Below, piece after piece: positions 1 to 12,480 of a stretch of 64,000 nucleotides of DNA. This stretch comes from Patagioenas fasciata (Eukaryota > Chordata > Aves > Columbiformes > Columbidae), in the NCBI RefSeq assembly GCF_037038585.1, contig NC_092524.1, forward strand, positions 47,825,001 through 47,889,000. Direction: 5' to 3'. The notes beneath the pieces are model-generated. The model worked only from the letters and a program-made list of their open reading frames with translations. It searched no databases and was not told where the DNA came from. Each line of letters starts with the position of its first letter. Within the stretch, counting starts at the first letter, position 1. Both the position numbers and the translations under genes were made by a program.

Positions 1-1343
1 GAAATGGTCATTTACTGAGATTATGGAATGAGAGTTATTTTGCAAACAGGAAAAAGGTGCAAAGCCACAAAATACTCTCTTAGAGAATGTTCTATGTCTG
101 TCGCGTCATTGTGCTTTACTGTTCTAGAACAGCTGAGTATTTCTACTCTCACTGCCAAAGTACTTTAGCTGTGTGGGAGATTTCCAGAATTTCCTAGGGA
201 GATACCTTCCATTTTTATAGGTGACAGCAGTGGGTCTTGATCGCATGAACGAGTGTCTTGGCATGGGAGTGAAGTTATTAAAAAGTAGGTGCAATTCAGA
301 AAAATAGGGCCTTCTGCTGAGGTGTTGGAGTCAGCTGCCTATGTATCTCCTGAATCACTGTGGTTAATTGCTAGTGGTATCTGTGTTCCAGTCACTAAGT
401 GCAGACCATAGACACTTAGCAGGCCAGATAGAGCCTTCCTTGACTGGTTTCAGATGGAGACTTCCAAAAGCCATGGATGGCTAGCTGGCCCTTTTTCCTT
501 TGTAGCTATTCCCCCCAGTAAGAAACTCAAGCACATTGATTGGTCTCTTGCACCCTTTGCTTATGTTCAGAAGGGTGGATTTCAAGTACCTTGTTCATCT
601 TGCTTCTTCAAGAGCAGACGAGCATCCTTCAGTGTAGCTAGTATGTGAGCTCAAGCTTGAAGTCATTTGGAATGTTAAGTCACATATGACAATTGGCTTC
701 TTTTCAGGTATGGATGGGGCAATTACTTGCCCCGAGTATGGCAAAATGTTATCAGACAGACCTGGACTAATTTTTATTTTGATGCCCACAGCTTTTGTTA
801 AAGCTAAGTGGCGTTCTGGATTTTCAGCATTTTGGAATATCACATTACAAGACAGACCTCTCTTCTGTTAATGGAGGTTGCTAACTGTATGGTTGGAAAA
901 CATTTATAAGAACTAGACTTCATTGTTTTCATTATTTTTCAGGTAGTGAAAAAGCTACCTTTCCTACTGCTGCTTAATATTGGATTAAAAAAAAAAAGCA
1001 AAAGCAAACAAAAAACCACAGACACAAAACCAACACAACACCTTGATAATTGATTTAACTTCAGAATGAAGTTCTCCTGCTTCGTGGCTTCTAGGAAATA
1101 CATGTAGTATGTTTTGATCTGTGGATTTTTAGATCTTTTGGAAGCCTTCTGCTTGTGAGTTTCAGGATTTTATAAGATTTATATTTTTATCTTGACTAGC
1201 AGGGTTGAGGATGTCAAGTGAAAAAGGGAATAGAGACTTTGGGGCCCAGATTTTTGAATATTCAAGTGGCTAACTGTAATCTATTTCAGTTTGAATAAGG
1301 TACATTTATATCCTTAAGATTTGGGATCTAGACGGGGAAGTGA

Positions 1344-1402
1344 GTTAGGTGTGGTGTGTGGTGTTTTTTTTTTCGTTGTTGTTAGTTTTGTTTTGTTTTG
1401 TT
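1344..1402. repeat. G/T-rich low-complexity tract
   Basis: A stretch built from GTGT, a run of T and (TTTTG) units on the plus strand. It is a simple, low-complexity sequence with no coding potential. Confidence 0.7.
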
Positions 1403-3140
1403 ACCCCAACCCCCTTCTTCCCCATCTCCCAGTGGCGTTTTAAAAATCTCGTGGATTAAGTATTCTCTTCCTGGATTCCTAATCTGGGCAGACCTTAACC
1501 ACCAAATGCCTTCCTAGCACTTCCAAGGTTAAGTTGCGTTCCAGGAAAAGCAAGCAACCTCTGAGAAGTAGATGCTGTCTTTACTTAATTTTCCTCCTGG
1601 CTTCTCTAGAGTAATGTTGAAGGGGTATAAAACATGTTTCCCATTAGGAGAAAATGTACTGTAAAGGAGGACGCCTAAGTAAATATGCCATAAAGAGATG
1701 TATAAAAGTGTCTGTGAGAGACTATTCAGGGCTCTATTAGTATCACAAGGAGATTTTTGTCTTGGTTTTCTATGGGCCCTTGCTGTAGTTCAGGGAATGA
1801 CTGTGATGCTAAACCTTACCTTTAAACCCCATGCCAAAAACAAGCAGCCAGCATGTTCTCAGCCTATTTAGCATCTGTTAAATAAGGGAGTATAAAGAGG
1901 TGTGCTGTGGATATTAAAGGTTTGGCACACACATGGTACTGCTGTCACCAGGAAAGGGTATTTATAAAATGTGCTATGGAGCAAATATGGTATTGCTGCT
2001 AGTAGAAAAACAGCCCTAGCAAAATGCCTTTGGAACTCAGGTAAGAAAATGCAACAAGACCTTTTCATCAAAAGACTTCATAGAGCCGGGATGAACAAAA
2101 CCTTCCTCTTCTTGCGGAGTGAGTCCTGTCATATGGGTGGGTACAGCTGATCCTTAGGCACACGTAACAAAACTTGGCAACAGGAAGTGAGGGGAAGTCA
2201 CATGCTTAGCAGAAACTTCAAGGGCAGGCTCAGGAGACAGAATGTAATTACTCAGTTTGGATTTTAGCCATGACACTGAGTTAACCCTCAGAGCAAGTAT
2301 GATTTTATTTATCTCTCTTCCCTATCCTGAGAGTTCCTAAGATTAGAGGTAGGCAATGAGGACCCTGTATTTAATTTTCTTGATAAGGTTTTTCTATGAC
2401 CTGTATTCTTGTAATATCTGAGCCTTACAACTGTGAGTGAATTTAGTCTAATATCACCTCTGTGAGGATGGGAAGTACTTTCCCAGCTGTCTTTTCATGC
2501 CTAGAGGTGGTCCCTGAGAGGAGTACAAGATTTGGGAGGTTTGGTTTGTTCCTTGCACTAGGGATTACAGTTTTAGTTGCTGTCCTTTTCCACAAGGAAA
2601 GGGCATAAATATCCAGGTTAGGAAACAATTGGTAATTTAATGAGCGTCAAAAGACTCAGTGGGAAACAGAACATTTCTCCTCACTGCTGTCCTTGCTCAT
2701 GGTGGGTGCAGAGATCAGGCAGAATGTGGAGCCAATCACTGTATATTTCATGAAGAAAATATCAAGTTTGTTCTTGTATAGGGTATTGTATGTTAGGCAG
2801 CTGGCCTGTCCCTTCTTCCTTCTGGCTGACATTAGGATTCTCTGCTCAGGTAGGTTTTCCTGTTATGTGAGCCCTACCTGTGGAGTGCACATGGAAAGCC
2901 TGTGCTTCCTTTCACCTGAGTGTTGTTTTTTGATAAAAGAGAGGAGGTAGATTTCCCCCTGTTTTTCAGACTGTTTCCTGCAGAACAGCTGCACAGCTTC
3001 TCTTTGGCTTGTTGCTGGCCCAAGCCCCTGTGATCACAGAAATAACTAGATAGGTGGTGACTTAGAATAAAAAAAGGTAAAAAAAGGCACATAAACTGGG
3101 GACACAGAGATCCCGATCTGCTCCCCCTTCTCCAAGTAAT

Positions 3141-3208
3141 GTTGTTTGGTGGTTTTTGTGTGGGTTGTGGTGTGTTGTGGGTTTTTTTGTTTGTTTGTTT
3201 GTTTTTAA
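3141..3208. repeat. G/T-rich low-complexity tract with (TTTG)n
   Basis: The plus strand consists almost only of G and T for about 68 bases and ends in four (TTTG) units. It lies about 460 bp upstream of the GC-rich minisatellite. It is typical simple sequence. Confidence 0.75.
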
Positions 3209-3671
3209 GTCAGACTACACAGTTATTCCAGTGAGTAAGAAGAGAAGTAAGGCCATGCTTCAGGGTGCATAAAAATGTGTTCAAAGCTCCCCAGCAGACA
3301 TCTGTACCCAGAAAGATTTAGACCCATGCAGGCACAGAACTCCCTGTGACTTCAGTGCAAGTAAAGGCACCCATACTGTGAAGTCTAGCGAGACAGCAGA
3401 TCAGTTATGACTTGAGCCGCTTCTCTTATCAGGGAGTGATCAGGCCAGTGAGTGAGGGCAGGCTGTGATGCGCTATCAACAGCAGAATCTAGACTCGCAG
3501 CTCAGGTTTGCCTGTCAAAATAATCCAACGACTAAATGTAGAATTTTTCAGAGTACCTCTGCGATGCAACCCAACCAGCATATAATGTGGAGTAAATTCA
3601 AGTTACAGAAAGGTGCTGATGAGTGCTTGACCGTCAAGGTGGGGCCGTGGATAACCTCAAGGAGAAGTGGC

Positions 3672-3945
3672 CGGCGGAGCGGCACCGCCCTCTCGGCCGC
3701 GCTCAGCACCACGGAGAGCGGCACCGCCCGCCCGGCCGCGCTCAGCACCACGGAGAGCGGCACCGCCTGCCCGGCCGCGCTCAGCACCACGGAGAGCGGC
3801 ACCGCCCGCCCGGCCACGCTCAGCACCACGGCAAGTGGCGCCACCCGCCCGGCCGCGCTCAGCACCACGGAGAGCGGCACCGCCCGCCCGGCCACGCTCA
3901 GCACCACGGCAAGCGGCACCGCCCGCCCAGCCGTGCCTGCTCAGC
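3672..3945. repeat. GC-rich 39-bp minisatellite (about 7 units)
   Basis: Six complete units begin at 3694, 3733, 3772, 3811, 3850 and 3889, spaced exactly 39 bp, with partial units on both sides. Each unit holds the core GCTCAGCACCACGG and several CpG dinucleotides. Units at 3811 and 3889 share variants (CACGCTCAG and GGCAAG) that the others lack, so the last four units form two 78-bp A-B pairs and expanded as a dimer. Because 39 is divisible by three and the array has few stop triplets, long frames are open on both strands. The longest is a 179-codon plus frame from 3465 to 4004, with a repeated ALSTTESGTARPA motif. I see no evidence that any frame is translated. The array is a GC- and CpG-rich patch inside AT-rich DNA, so it could act as a small orphan CpG island. 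It is likely to vary in length between individuals. Confidence 0.93.
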
Positions 3946-4104
3946 CACACCCACCGCCGCGGAATAACGTGCACGCTACTTTAAGCCACTTAACGCTTTT
4001 ATAAACTCGTTGCATGCCTAGTGTTTGCCAGACATCCACCTGTTTAAACAGTGTTGGAAAAAATTCGAAGTTCTTTACAAGAATACTCAGCAAAATGGCA
4101 AGTT

Positions 4105-4290
4105 TAACAGTCAGTACTTGGGCAGCACTTCTCATGCAAGGATCTCCAAGTGCTTTGTGAATATTAGTAAATCCAGCTGCAAAACCAATCATCCCTTTAT
4201 AATCGAGGTAGGTTTCATTATCCTTTTCTAGTTGGGAAAACTGAGACAGATAAAGATAATATGGTTTGCCTCAAACTTTTCATTCAGCCA
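4105..4290 (+). mobile_element. ancient MIR-like SINE relic
   Basis: The segment reads as a decayed tRNA-derived SINE of the MIR/CORE type. A part reminiscent of 'aagcactt..ctcaaagtgctttacaaa' is followed by a 'gaggtaggt..attatcc' part, then 'gggaaaactgagaca' and a degraded 'taa..tttgcct' tail. This is the order seen in MIR elements, which long predate birds. It is non-autonomous and no longer mobile. The assignment rests on remembered consensus features, and the boundaries are approximate. Confidence 0.5.
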
Positions 4291-6091
4291 GTATCAGACC
4301 CAGAAATAAAGACAATGACCTTTATGCTCTCAGTAATACAAAGCCATACAACTACTATAGCTCATCCCGTTTTGGTTTTAAGAGATATATTTCCTTCTCT
4401 AAACTGCCGCTCACTTAACTGATCTAGGTTGGCAAGCTTATGGCAAATGATTTTCCAACTAGCCTAATTATAGCGATTTTCACCTACTGACCTTCTGTAT
4501 CTTAAGGACTGCTGCCATTTTCAAAAGGATAAGAGAGTCACTAGCCTTATTTCAAATGCACATCAGTACATGTGTGGTGCTGTGTTTGTTATTGTTGAAA
4601 ATGTTAATTTGCAGCAGCAATTTGCCCCCTTAATGCTTAGAAATATATAAATATGTGTGTTAGTTTGCACTCAATTGTCAGGCATGTCCCATGCTGTTTT
4701 GTTTTTCCCCTGGACAGGTGGAGACAGAGCAGATAGGCGCTGACGGCTTCTGTCTGGTGAGCTGGCTCTTGATTGACTGATTAGCTTCTTTGTATGGGAG
4801 GCACCTCTCTTGGTTCCATCATTAAAGATGCATCATAACCCTTTGCAAGAGCCTTCTTTTTTTTTGTTTCTTTCTCCTGAGGCAGAGGAACAGAGGAGTA
4901 ATTTTGAATGTTTTACAGTAGTGAAACTTCTGTTAATATGGGAGATCTTTAGAGATGGAGTATAGCCAGTCTTCTGGCTCCAAAACTGACAAGGAGGCCA
5001 CAACATGTAAAACTGGTGCATGTATTTGTAAGTAACTTACTTGAAAACAAAAAAACAGACACCCTAAAAAAATTGACAGTCAGGGTAGTAACTTATACAT
5101 CTCCTCAAAAGATTTTTCATGTGTAGTATTCCATTAATTTTTGTTTGTAGAAGTAATCTTCAGTTTTAAAGAGCTAACCTTTATAAAATAAATGGGAAGG
5201 GGTTGGAGAGATGCTCTTTATTTTACAGTTGAATGAGGTACAGAGAAGGATACTGGGCTATAAACAAGGCTGCAGGGGTCTGGACTATCAAGTTCCAGCT
5301 CTCAGTTATTTTGGCTTGACACCAAAACATACTTTCCTTCTAAAGGTAGGAGACAAAACCCAGGAGATGACCCTAATTCTCTGTTGGTCCTGGCACCTGA
5401 TGTAGCTTCTTCCATTTTGCTGTTGATAATACTATGAAAGTCCCTTATGTAATATGTTGTCTGTCTGAAAAAGTGATACTGGTCTGTATAAGTGTAAACT
5501 TAAATTGATATACTCGTATAACTTGATTGTTTCTTTGTAAGATAACTTTTCACAGGTCAGCTTGCATCACTTTGGAAGGACCTTAAGCTAAGTAAAACAA
5601 AAAAGCAGCTCCTATTCTGCAACAAGCATCTACACAGGGAATTATAACACTTGTTTGTTTAACAAGATTTCTGAAGTTATACTGATAAGCCCAGTAAAAC
5701 TCTTGTTTCAGACAAAATGTAGAATAATTTACTTGTGGTGCAGCACTTCCTTGGAGATACTGTGATGAACTCAGAGATGACATGGCTGCTTCTGCAGTGG
5801 TGATTAGTAGTGCCACAAGTAGATTGAACTATAGTGCTAGGATTGTGCCTGGAAAAAATGGACAAGACAGTCGATGCCTTCTACCTGCAGGTCAGTATCT
5901 TAACATTAGCTGTGGTTTGTGGCTGGAGACGGATGGAGTCTTCTATTCTTATGAATTTACCTGTGCATAGGGTGATCATAAACATGCTTTATATGATCAC
6001 TGTGACTCCTGGCACAGATTTGAGCACTGTGTGTTCAAGACACTGCAGTTCAGCTGAGACTGACAGTTGCCTAGCTGTGTTTGGGTTGTAA
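4291..6091. other. non-coding single-copy DNA
   Basis: No gene or well-preserved repeat is recognisable. A short stretch near 5215-5260 ('attttacagttgaatgaggtacagag' in character) faintly resembles the 3' part of a MIR element, but it is too short to call. All open frames are under 90 codons and look random. Confidence 0.55.
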
Positions 6092-6487
6092 CAATCACAG
6101 CATTGACAGGGTTGGAAAAGACCTCAGAGATCATCAAGTCCAACCCTTGGTCCAACTCCAGTCCATTTACTAGATCATGGCCATAAGTGCCATGTCCAAT
6201 CTCAGTTTAAAAACCTCCAGGGACAATGAGTCCACCACCTCCCTGGGGAGGCCATTCCAATGGCTGACCACTCTCTCTGTAAAGAATTTCTTTTTAATAT
6301 CCAGCCTAAATTTCACCTGGCAGAGTTTAAGCCCATGCCCCCTTGTCCTATTGCTAACTGCCTGGGAGAAGAGACCAACCCCCACCTGGATATAACTTCC
6401 CTTCAGGTATTTATAGGGAGCAATGAGGTCGTCTCTAAGCCTCCTCTTCTCCAGACTAAACAGCCCCAGCTCCCTCAGTCCCCTTGA
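6092..6487 (-). mobile_element. CR1 LINE, 5'-truncated 3' fragment (antisense)
   Basis: The left end has the antisense form of the avian CR1 3' terminus (AATCACAG, then GGTTGGAAAAGACCTC and ATCATCAAGTCCAACC). Reading leftwards on the minus strand, a frame open from 6514 to 6170 encodes the C-terminal end of the CR1 ORF2 protein. Its motifs include [47 protein letters not shown] and SLEVFK. This is the region downstream of the reverse-transcriptase catalytic core, so the copy is a dead, 5'-truncated insertion. The open tail frame and clear 3' end suggest a moderately young copy. It lies about 9.4 kb upstream of the CpG island. Confidence 0.93.
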
Positions 6488-9400
6488 CTTAACCTCTGGG
6501 GCCTTCTGCTGCAACAGTGACAGGCTAGGCAGAACTTTGTTAATTAGAACCTATTGAAAACCTTATATTTTATTAGGATGGTAGTATGAAACATAGCAAC
6601 TGCAGGCCTGGTGGGTCTTCTGACTCTATTTCTAGACCTTCAGTTGAAGGATCAGTTCCAATAGGAGGATTCTGACTTTGGTTTACAATGCTGAGAGGCA
6701 CTGCCTCATCCTTTAACCAAGTACACCCATTGTTTTTTTTGCAGTTCACATTTTGATCCTAGATCTGAAGAGCAGAAAGTTTCAGTGCCTCCAGTGCTAA
6801 CTATGGGCATCCAAACAGCATTTTGCCTAGTAGGAATCTGCTTGTAACAGAAATTTAATGGTCATTCTGTATTACAACTGCATAAGGACTCACATACCTT
6901 TCTGCATGACAGGAATCGGATCTGCGCAAGCGTTTTGTCATCAACATATGGTGCTGTGTTGGGATATGTATGTGGTTTAAATCTAAGAGATCTGTAGGTC
7001 TGCATAGTTGTGTATTAAAAACATAGAAGAAATCCTTTTGCTGTAGAGATCTGCAGACCTCTCCATTGAGAGCCAGACACTATGCATAGATCCATCCTGG
7101 AATGTAGCATTGTGACTGGTTTGACAGAAGTGTGGATAGCTGAGAGAAAGCAATAATTCAACAGACCTTAACATTGGCTCCTTTGTAATTATAAGCCATG
7201 TTGATTGGTTTCTAAGAATGTTTTATTAAGTCATCTTCAGTCAGGGGAATATTGATGGTTATGGAGCTGTATTTGTGGTGGTGTGAGAGGTGCGCTGTGG
7301 GAGGGCTGTGAAGGCTACTCTATTTTTGGCATATAAAATTGCAGTGCAAGGAGGAATGGATGGCACCTTGCTGTGAAATAATATAATTCATACCCATTTC
7401 TTTACAGTATTGCCCTTTGAATGAGCAGTGACATGGCAGCCTTGTCTAAAGGCAGCTGCTCAACCTTTGCTCATCCATGTTCAGTGCAGAGTTTCAACTC
7501 TGTTAGGAATCGTTTGCATGCAGCAGATCTCATTCTCTCTGAGTTGCATTGGTGCAGTGCCAGTTGGCTTGGGGAGGAAAGGCAAACCTGCTAACTGGAG
7601 CTTTTGCTTGTTTACTGTGTATTTTTATCTCCCTTTCAATCTTTTTTTTCCTTTAAAAAAAAATTTAAATATTTGATGTCAGTTCATTTATTTTTATGAC
7701 AAATTATTTTTTCATTCCAGAAACAGAAAGCAATAGAGGTGCCAGAATCACAGGGGCATCTGTTCTCTATTTTTAATTAGTCTTCTTTCCCCACTCACTT
7801 CCAGCCAATGTACAGAGATGCATGACTTTTCTTTTTTTTTTTTTTCTTTTTTTAAGCTACCTGTGTCATCCCTTAGAATGTACCTATCCTGTGTTGTGCC
7901 AAAGACGATGTCTTAAGCACTGCTAAAGGATAAAAGCCTTTGCACGCAGTTGATTCCCAAGGGTCAAAGTCTGTGTTCAGTGGGATGTGCCCTCAGGGAA
8001 GATAGTTACTTTTTCCTTAAAGTGTCAAATAACATCATAGAGATTAATCGTGAATCTACTAGCTTGGTAGCAATATTACACATCCAGCCCTTTGTTTTCT
8101 GTCATAAAAAGCCATGTCCCCTCCCACCGTGCTTTTTTTTTCTTAATTAGAAGACCTGATGATGATCCACTTTTCACCCTCAATGAGTTCACACGTGATC
8201 ATGTCTCAGAGACTTCAAAAGGATCTAGGAGTACTCAAAAGATTCCAGGATTGACTGAGTCATTGTTTTAGTTCTGGATGTGATGGATTGCGTCTGTCTT
8301 GGATGCCTTTATGCTTACTACTACAAGAATGAAGGAAGTGGAACCTGTAGTCAGTGGTCACAGTCAGTTTTTGATAGGAGCCTTACACGTATTTCAAGGA
8401 AAGGAAGAATAAAAACCTACAGAAGGAAAAGGAATCATGAAAGTTGGGTCATTGAACCATAACAGAGTATCATGAGTTTAATTTGAGCAGGTAAATATAT
8501 AGAAGTAATGGCCCTCAGTTTATGCCAATGATGAAATTTATGAGGCTTTGAAAGGGCATCAGAAGGGGGAGGTAGTGAGTGTTGTATTGCACGGGAGAGT
8601 TTAGGTGAGCCAGCAAGGGCACCAACAAATAGATCATGAGGAATAATCCTGCTTTGATTGTGAGGGGAATGGGTGAACTATTGCCTTAGCTAATCTTTCT
8701 CACCTGTAACTCTCATGTGGATTTGACACTTTGAAATGCTGAGAATATCCATCAATATCCATTGAAGTCTGTGATAACTAAAGGCACAGATTGTTCTGCA
8801 GCTAGTGGTATTGGATCTGTAAGTTTGAAGCATCCCTCTCTGTTCTCTGCCTTGGACACAGCTCACTTTTCTACATGTCCCAGTACTCCACCTGTTTTGC
8901 TTGCCTCACTGTCTGCTTCACAGCTGCTGCATTAAATCCATCTGTGGACACTTAAAAGATGCTGTGGAAATGTATTGCTTGCCTTCAGCAATAGCAGCGG
9001 TTGGCCAGTTGCATTGCTCGCCTAGCCCATCAGCCCCAGCACAGTGGTGCTTGTGTTTGCTGGACTGTTCCTTCTGAGTGTACAGAGGTGAACACATGTT
9101 CTGTATTAATCTTCATTTCAATGAAGTTGTTTTAGTTCATGCTTTATTGCAGCGCTTTGTAATAATGCATCTGTAATGGCAGCCCTTCGGGCAGCAGTCG
9201 CATGTGGCAGGCTGAGTGCCTGAACTGCTCCTGAGAATGACTCGAATCATACAGAATGAGGCACTCCCTGGTGCACCATCTGAATTTATAATACCAATTT
9301 ATATAGTGCCCTAAAGCAAGCTTTGTATTTGCTCTGGGACATAGGGGCCAGGCTATAGAAGGGGAACTGCTCTCCATTTTTTTTGCTGTTCCTTTTTCAA

Positions 9401-12400
9401 GTATACGCATTTGTCTAGCTTTCCAACTTGCCTGTCTTAAAGCCTGCAAGAATATGCCTTGAAATACAGTGATGGGTGCAGAATCTGTAACTGGACAAAA
9501 CAGCCCGGCTGCTGGTCTTACAGCCTTGGTCAGAGCCTTTCACTAGGTGCAGAGGAGGGATGTGCAGAAAGACACAGTCCTGCAAGCACTCTAGGACATA
9601 GTCCTAACTGCTAGTTCATTATAGTCATGCTTGTGTGGTTGGGAGGCAGTACTGGCTTAACCTCCTTTGAGAAAACAGGTGACGAGACCAAATTCACTTG
9701 GAGTTGCATTTTCAAAACTCAGAGTTGAATTTTCCAATATAGCTACCCAGTAGGATTTTCAGGAATTACTTAAATACCATGGATATCTAATGTCTATTAA
9801 CTTCGAAAAAGGAGCATATAGAGCTTTAAAGGTCAAAATCAATGCTCTAAGTTTGCCCTGGAGATATGCTGCACCTATCATTAAACACAAGTTAAAAGGC
9901 TTTTGTCAAAAATAGTGTTGGCTGAGTAGAAAGAAGGTGTGTTTTGCTCTTTTTTGGCTCCCCGAAGGATTTTGCTTATGCTAGAAAATTTGCACCCTGC
10001 TGTGTTTTATACCAGTAGCAAGACAATTTTTCTCCACTGCCCCACCACAGTTTTATTTGAGTCCTGTTTGGGTTTCCTCATCTCATCTTGTATCTTCAAG
10101 TCATAGACATCTATTGTGATCTGATTGTGAATGAAAAGTACTTCCTCACATGGACAGAATAATCTTTGGCACTGTGTTTGACTGGCATGTGAGCAGACAA
10201 CATAACAGATTGCTTCATTTTATTGTGTTTATCCAAAATGATGCATAAGGTTTTAAAATGAGATAGCCCAACCATTAGAAGGGCAATTGCTGTAGCAATT
10301 GTTCCTTATCCTGAGAGCTTCCCAACTGATCAGTTAGCAATAAAAATATGCCAGCTAGAATCTTTCAGGAGTGCATGGGATAAAAGAGGTTCTGCTTGGG
10401 AAACCTACGCTTCAGTGACTGTGGACCATATCCAAGCTTAGTCATGAGATGGGTGCTGTAGTGGGTGTGAGGGGGCTGCCTTTTGAGATGAATAGAGGGA
10501 AGCCTGTCTTGTCCTGCACTGGTGCCATTGTTTTGTACTGATGTCCTTATTCCACCTGCTCTTGTTGGCTGGGAAAGATTTCTGTCTTATGTGCATAAGC
10601 AGCCAGCTACAGGTAAACATTTGTTGTGAGGTTGCTTGTGATTGCTTCAGGGCTGATCCTGAAGAATGAACACAAGACTAGATATACAAACCCCCAAACT
10701 GTCTGTGTTTCCTACATTGTTAGGAGTGTTACCTAGTGGTTACAGCAGGAAATTTCCCTATCTTGTACCACTGATCTTGAGCAATTAAGGTGTCTGTACT
10801 TCAGGGTTGCTGAAGGGGTCAAGGGCAAAGTGGAAAAAATGTTTAATCTTACTTGAGGAGCTGCTGAAGCTCTTCAAGGAGTAGCTCCTGTGGATGCATT
10901 GGCTGAGCATTCTGGTAAAGAGAGGTTTATCCTTCACTTGTGTTAAATCCAGTTTTTCTGTTTGCAGGTCTTTCCATGCTGTTCCTCTTTAAGTACCCAT
11001 CAGCTCCTATTCTTAGCCAATCCTGCTGATGGACAAGAAGGTATGATACGGTATTTGTTGCCAAGAAAGCACACTGTGATGCCATTGGTTCATTTTTATG
11101 GCTCCGAGTATTCAGAAACAAGACGAGGAGGCAGAGTCCAAGTGCAGGAGGTAGTAAGAAATAATGATTTGCTGAGTCTTACTGTACAGGGGGCTGATGA
11201 CATCTCAAATGGGGGTGGTCCCAGGGAGTGATGGAGTTTGAAACTAGTGGAAATACTTGTTGGAAGGTTTGTGTGTTAACTCCAAACCATGGCATTGATT
11301 TTGACCATTTCACTGGACATGACATGCTGCCTATAGAAATAGTTTTCTTCCTTTTGGGCCAGTGCTGAGTCAGGGTCACAGTGGGATTGTTGACAGTGAG
11401 AGATGGGAATGAATGTTTTTCTCTTTTGGAGTGATTGTCTTAGAATGAGGTGTAGATATGTGTAGATACATCTGGTAGTGGAGATCATAAAGCCAATGCA
11501 ACAACTACCAAATTGTATATTGTTGGATGAAAAAATGTACAGCTCTTCTAAATAATTTATTTATTTTTTTAATATCTTGCACACTCAAGTGTGCATACAC
11601 ATTCCATCTCATCTGCTGTTGTTATGCTTATGTATTCCTAAGCATAAGTACACATCCTGTAGGACACCCTCTCACTATGACACTCTTAATGATAGTGTAA
11701 AATGCCAAAATGTATTAGCTGATGTAATGAAACATACTCCCTTTCCCTACATGCCTTGTCCTGAATGTGCTCCTGCAGCTTTTGCACACCACTCTTACTT
11801 AAGCACTCTTACGCACAAGGAATCCTCTCATCTGAATGGGTTCACCTTTACATGCCTGGGTACACACATCACGTTTTTTGGCACATGCTCACCATTCATA
11901 TGCTGCCACACACTCAAATGCGTCTGTATAGTTTCTGTCCCCAGAATGCTCTGCTAAACAAAGCAGTGCTGAGAAAATAGCTTCCTGTGTGCACTGCTTA
12001 GAGTTTCTCTGCAGTGATTAAATAAAAGCAACAGAACATGCTAGGAGAAGAAGAAACAGGAAAAGGTCTGTGAATCAAGAATAAACAGGTATGTCCTACA
12101 AGTGGCCAGAATGACTTTGGAGGTTGAACCTCCTGCTAGAGTGAAAAATGGCATTTAGGAGGTCCTACAACTAGTCCTCTGAAATGATGGTAAAAGGAAT
12201 TCTGACCAGGTGCTGTCATGATCCCTCTTTTCTCATCTCTGTTATTTCTTGTTATTCTAATGAGTTTTGCTTTCTCATGTAGGATAAAGTCACCAGTGAG
12301 ATAAGATCAGCTTTGTTTGGCACAACCAAAATGATCTGATTGCAGTTTGGACTGCAGCTTCTAAATTCACCTTGGGTATTAACTTCTGGGCAAAAAGACA

Positions 12401-12420
12401 CTGAAAGTGCTAACATGGCA

Positions 12421-12480
12421 AAAAAAACCACAAACAAACAAACAAACAAACAAAACACAACAAAAAAACCCACAACCAAA
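12421..12480. repeat. (CAAA)n simple repeat
   Basis: Six tandem CAAA units at 12431-12454 sit inside a longer A/C-only stretch. This is the one large A/C-rich tract on the plus strand; the comparable tracts elsewhere in the window are G/T-rich. Confidence 0.85.

Larger units (their letters stand above)
1..3671. other. non-coding single-copy DNA
   Basis: I recognise no gene, RNA gene or well-preserved transposon here. The open frames on both strands are under 90 codons, start at arbitrary positions and show no known domain. The only structured parts are an A run near 988-998, a G/T-rich stretch at 1344-1402 and a longer G/T-rich stretch at 3141-3208. The sequence is AT-rich and CpG-poor, as expected for avian intergenic or intronic DNA. 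Short or highly diverged exons could be missed by eye. Confidence 0.6.

Noticed and set aside
3465..4004. 179-codon plus-strand frame with 13-residue repeats, resembling a mucin-like protein
   Set aside because: The repeat period is divisible by three and the array is GC-rich, so other frames on both strands are also open. The non-repeat flanks look random.
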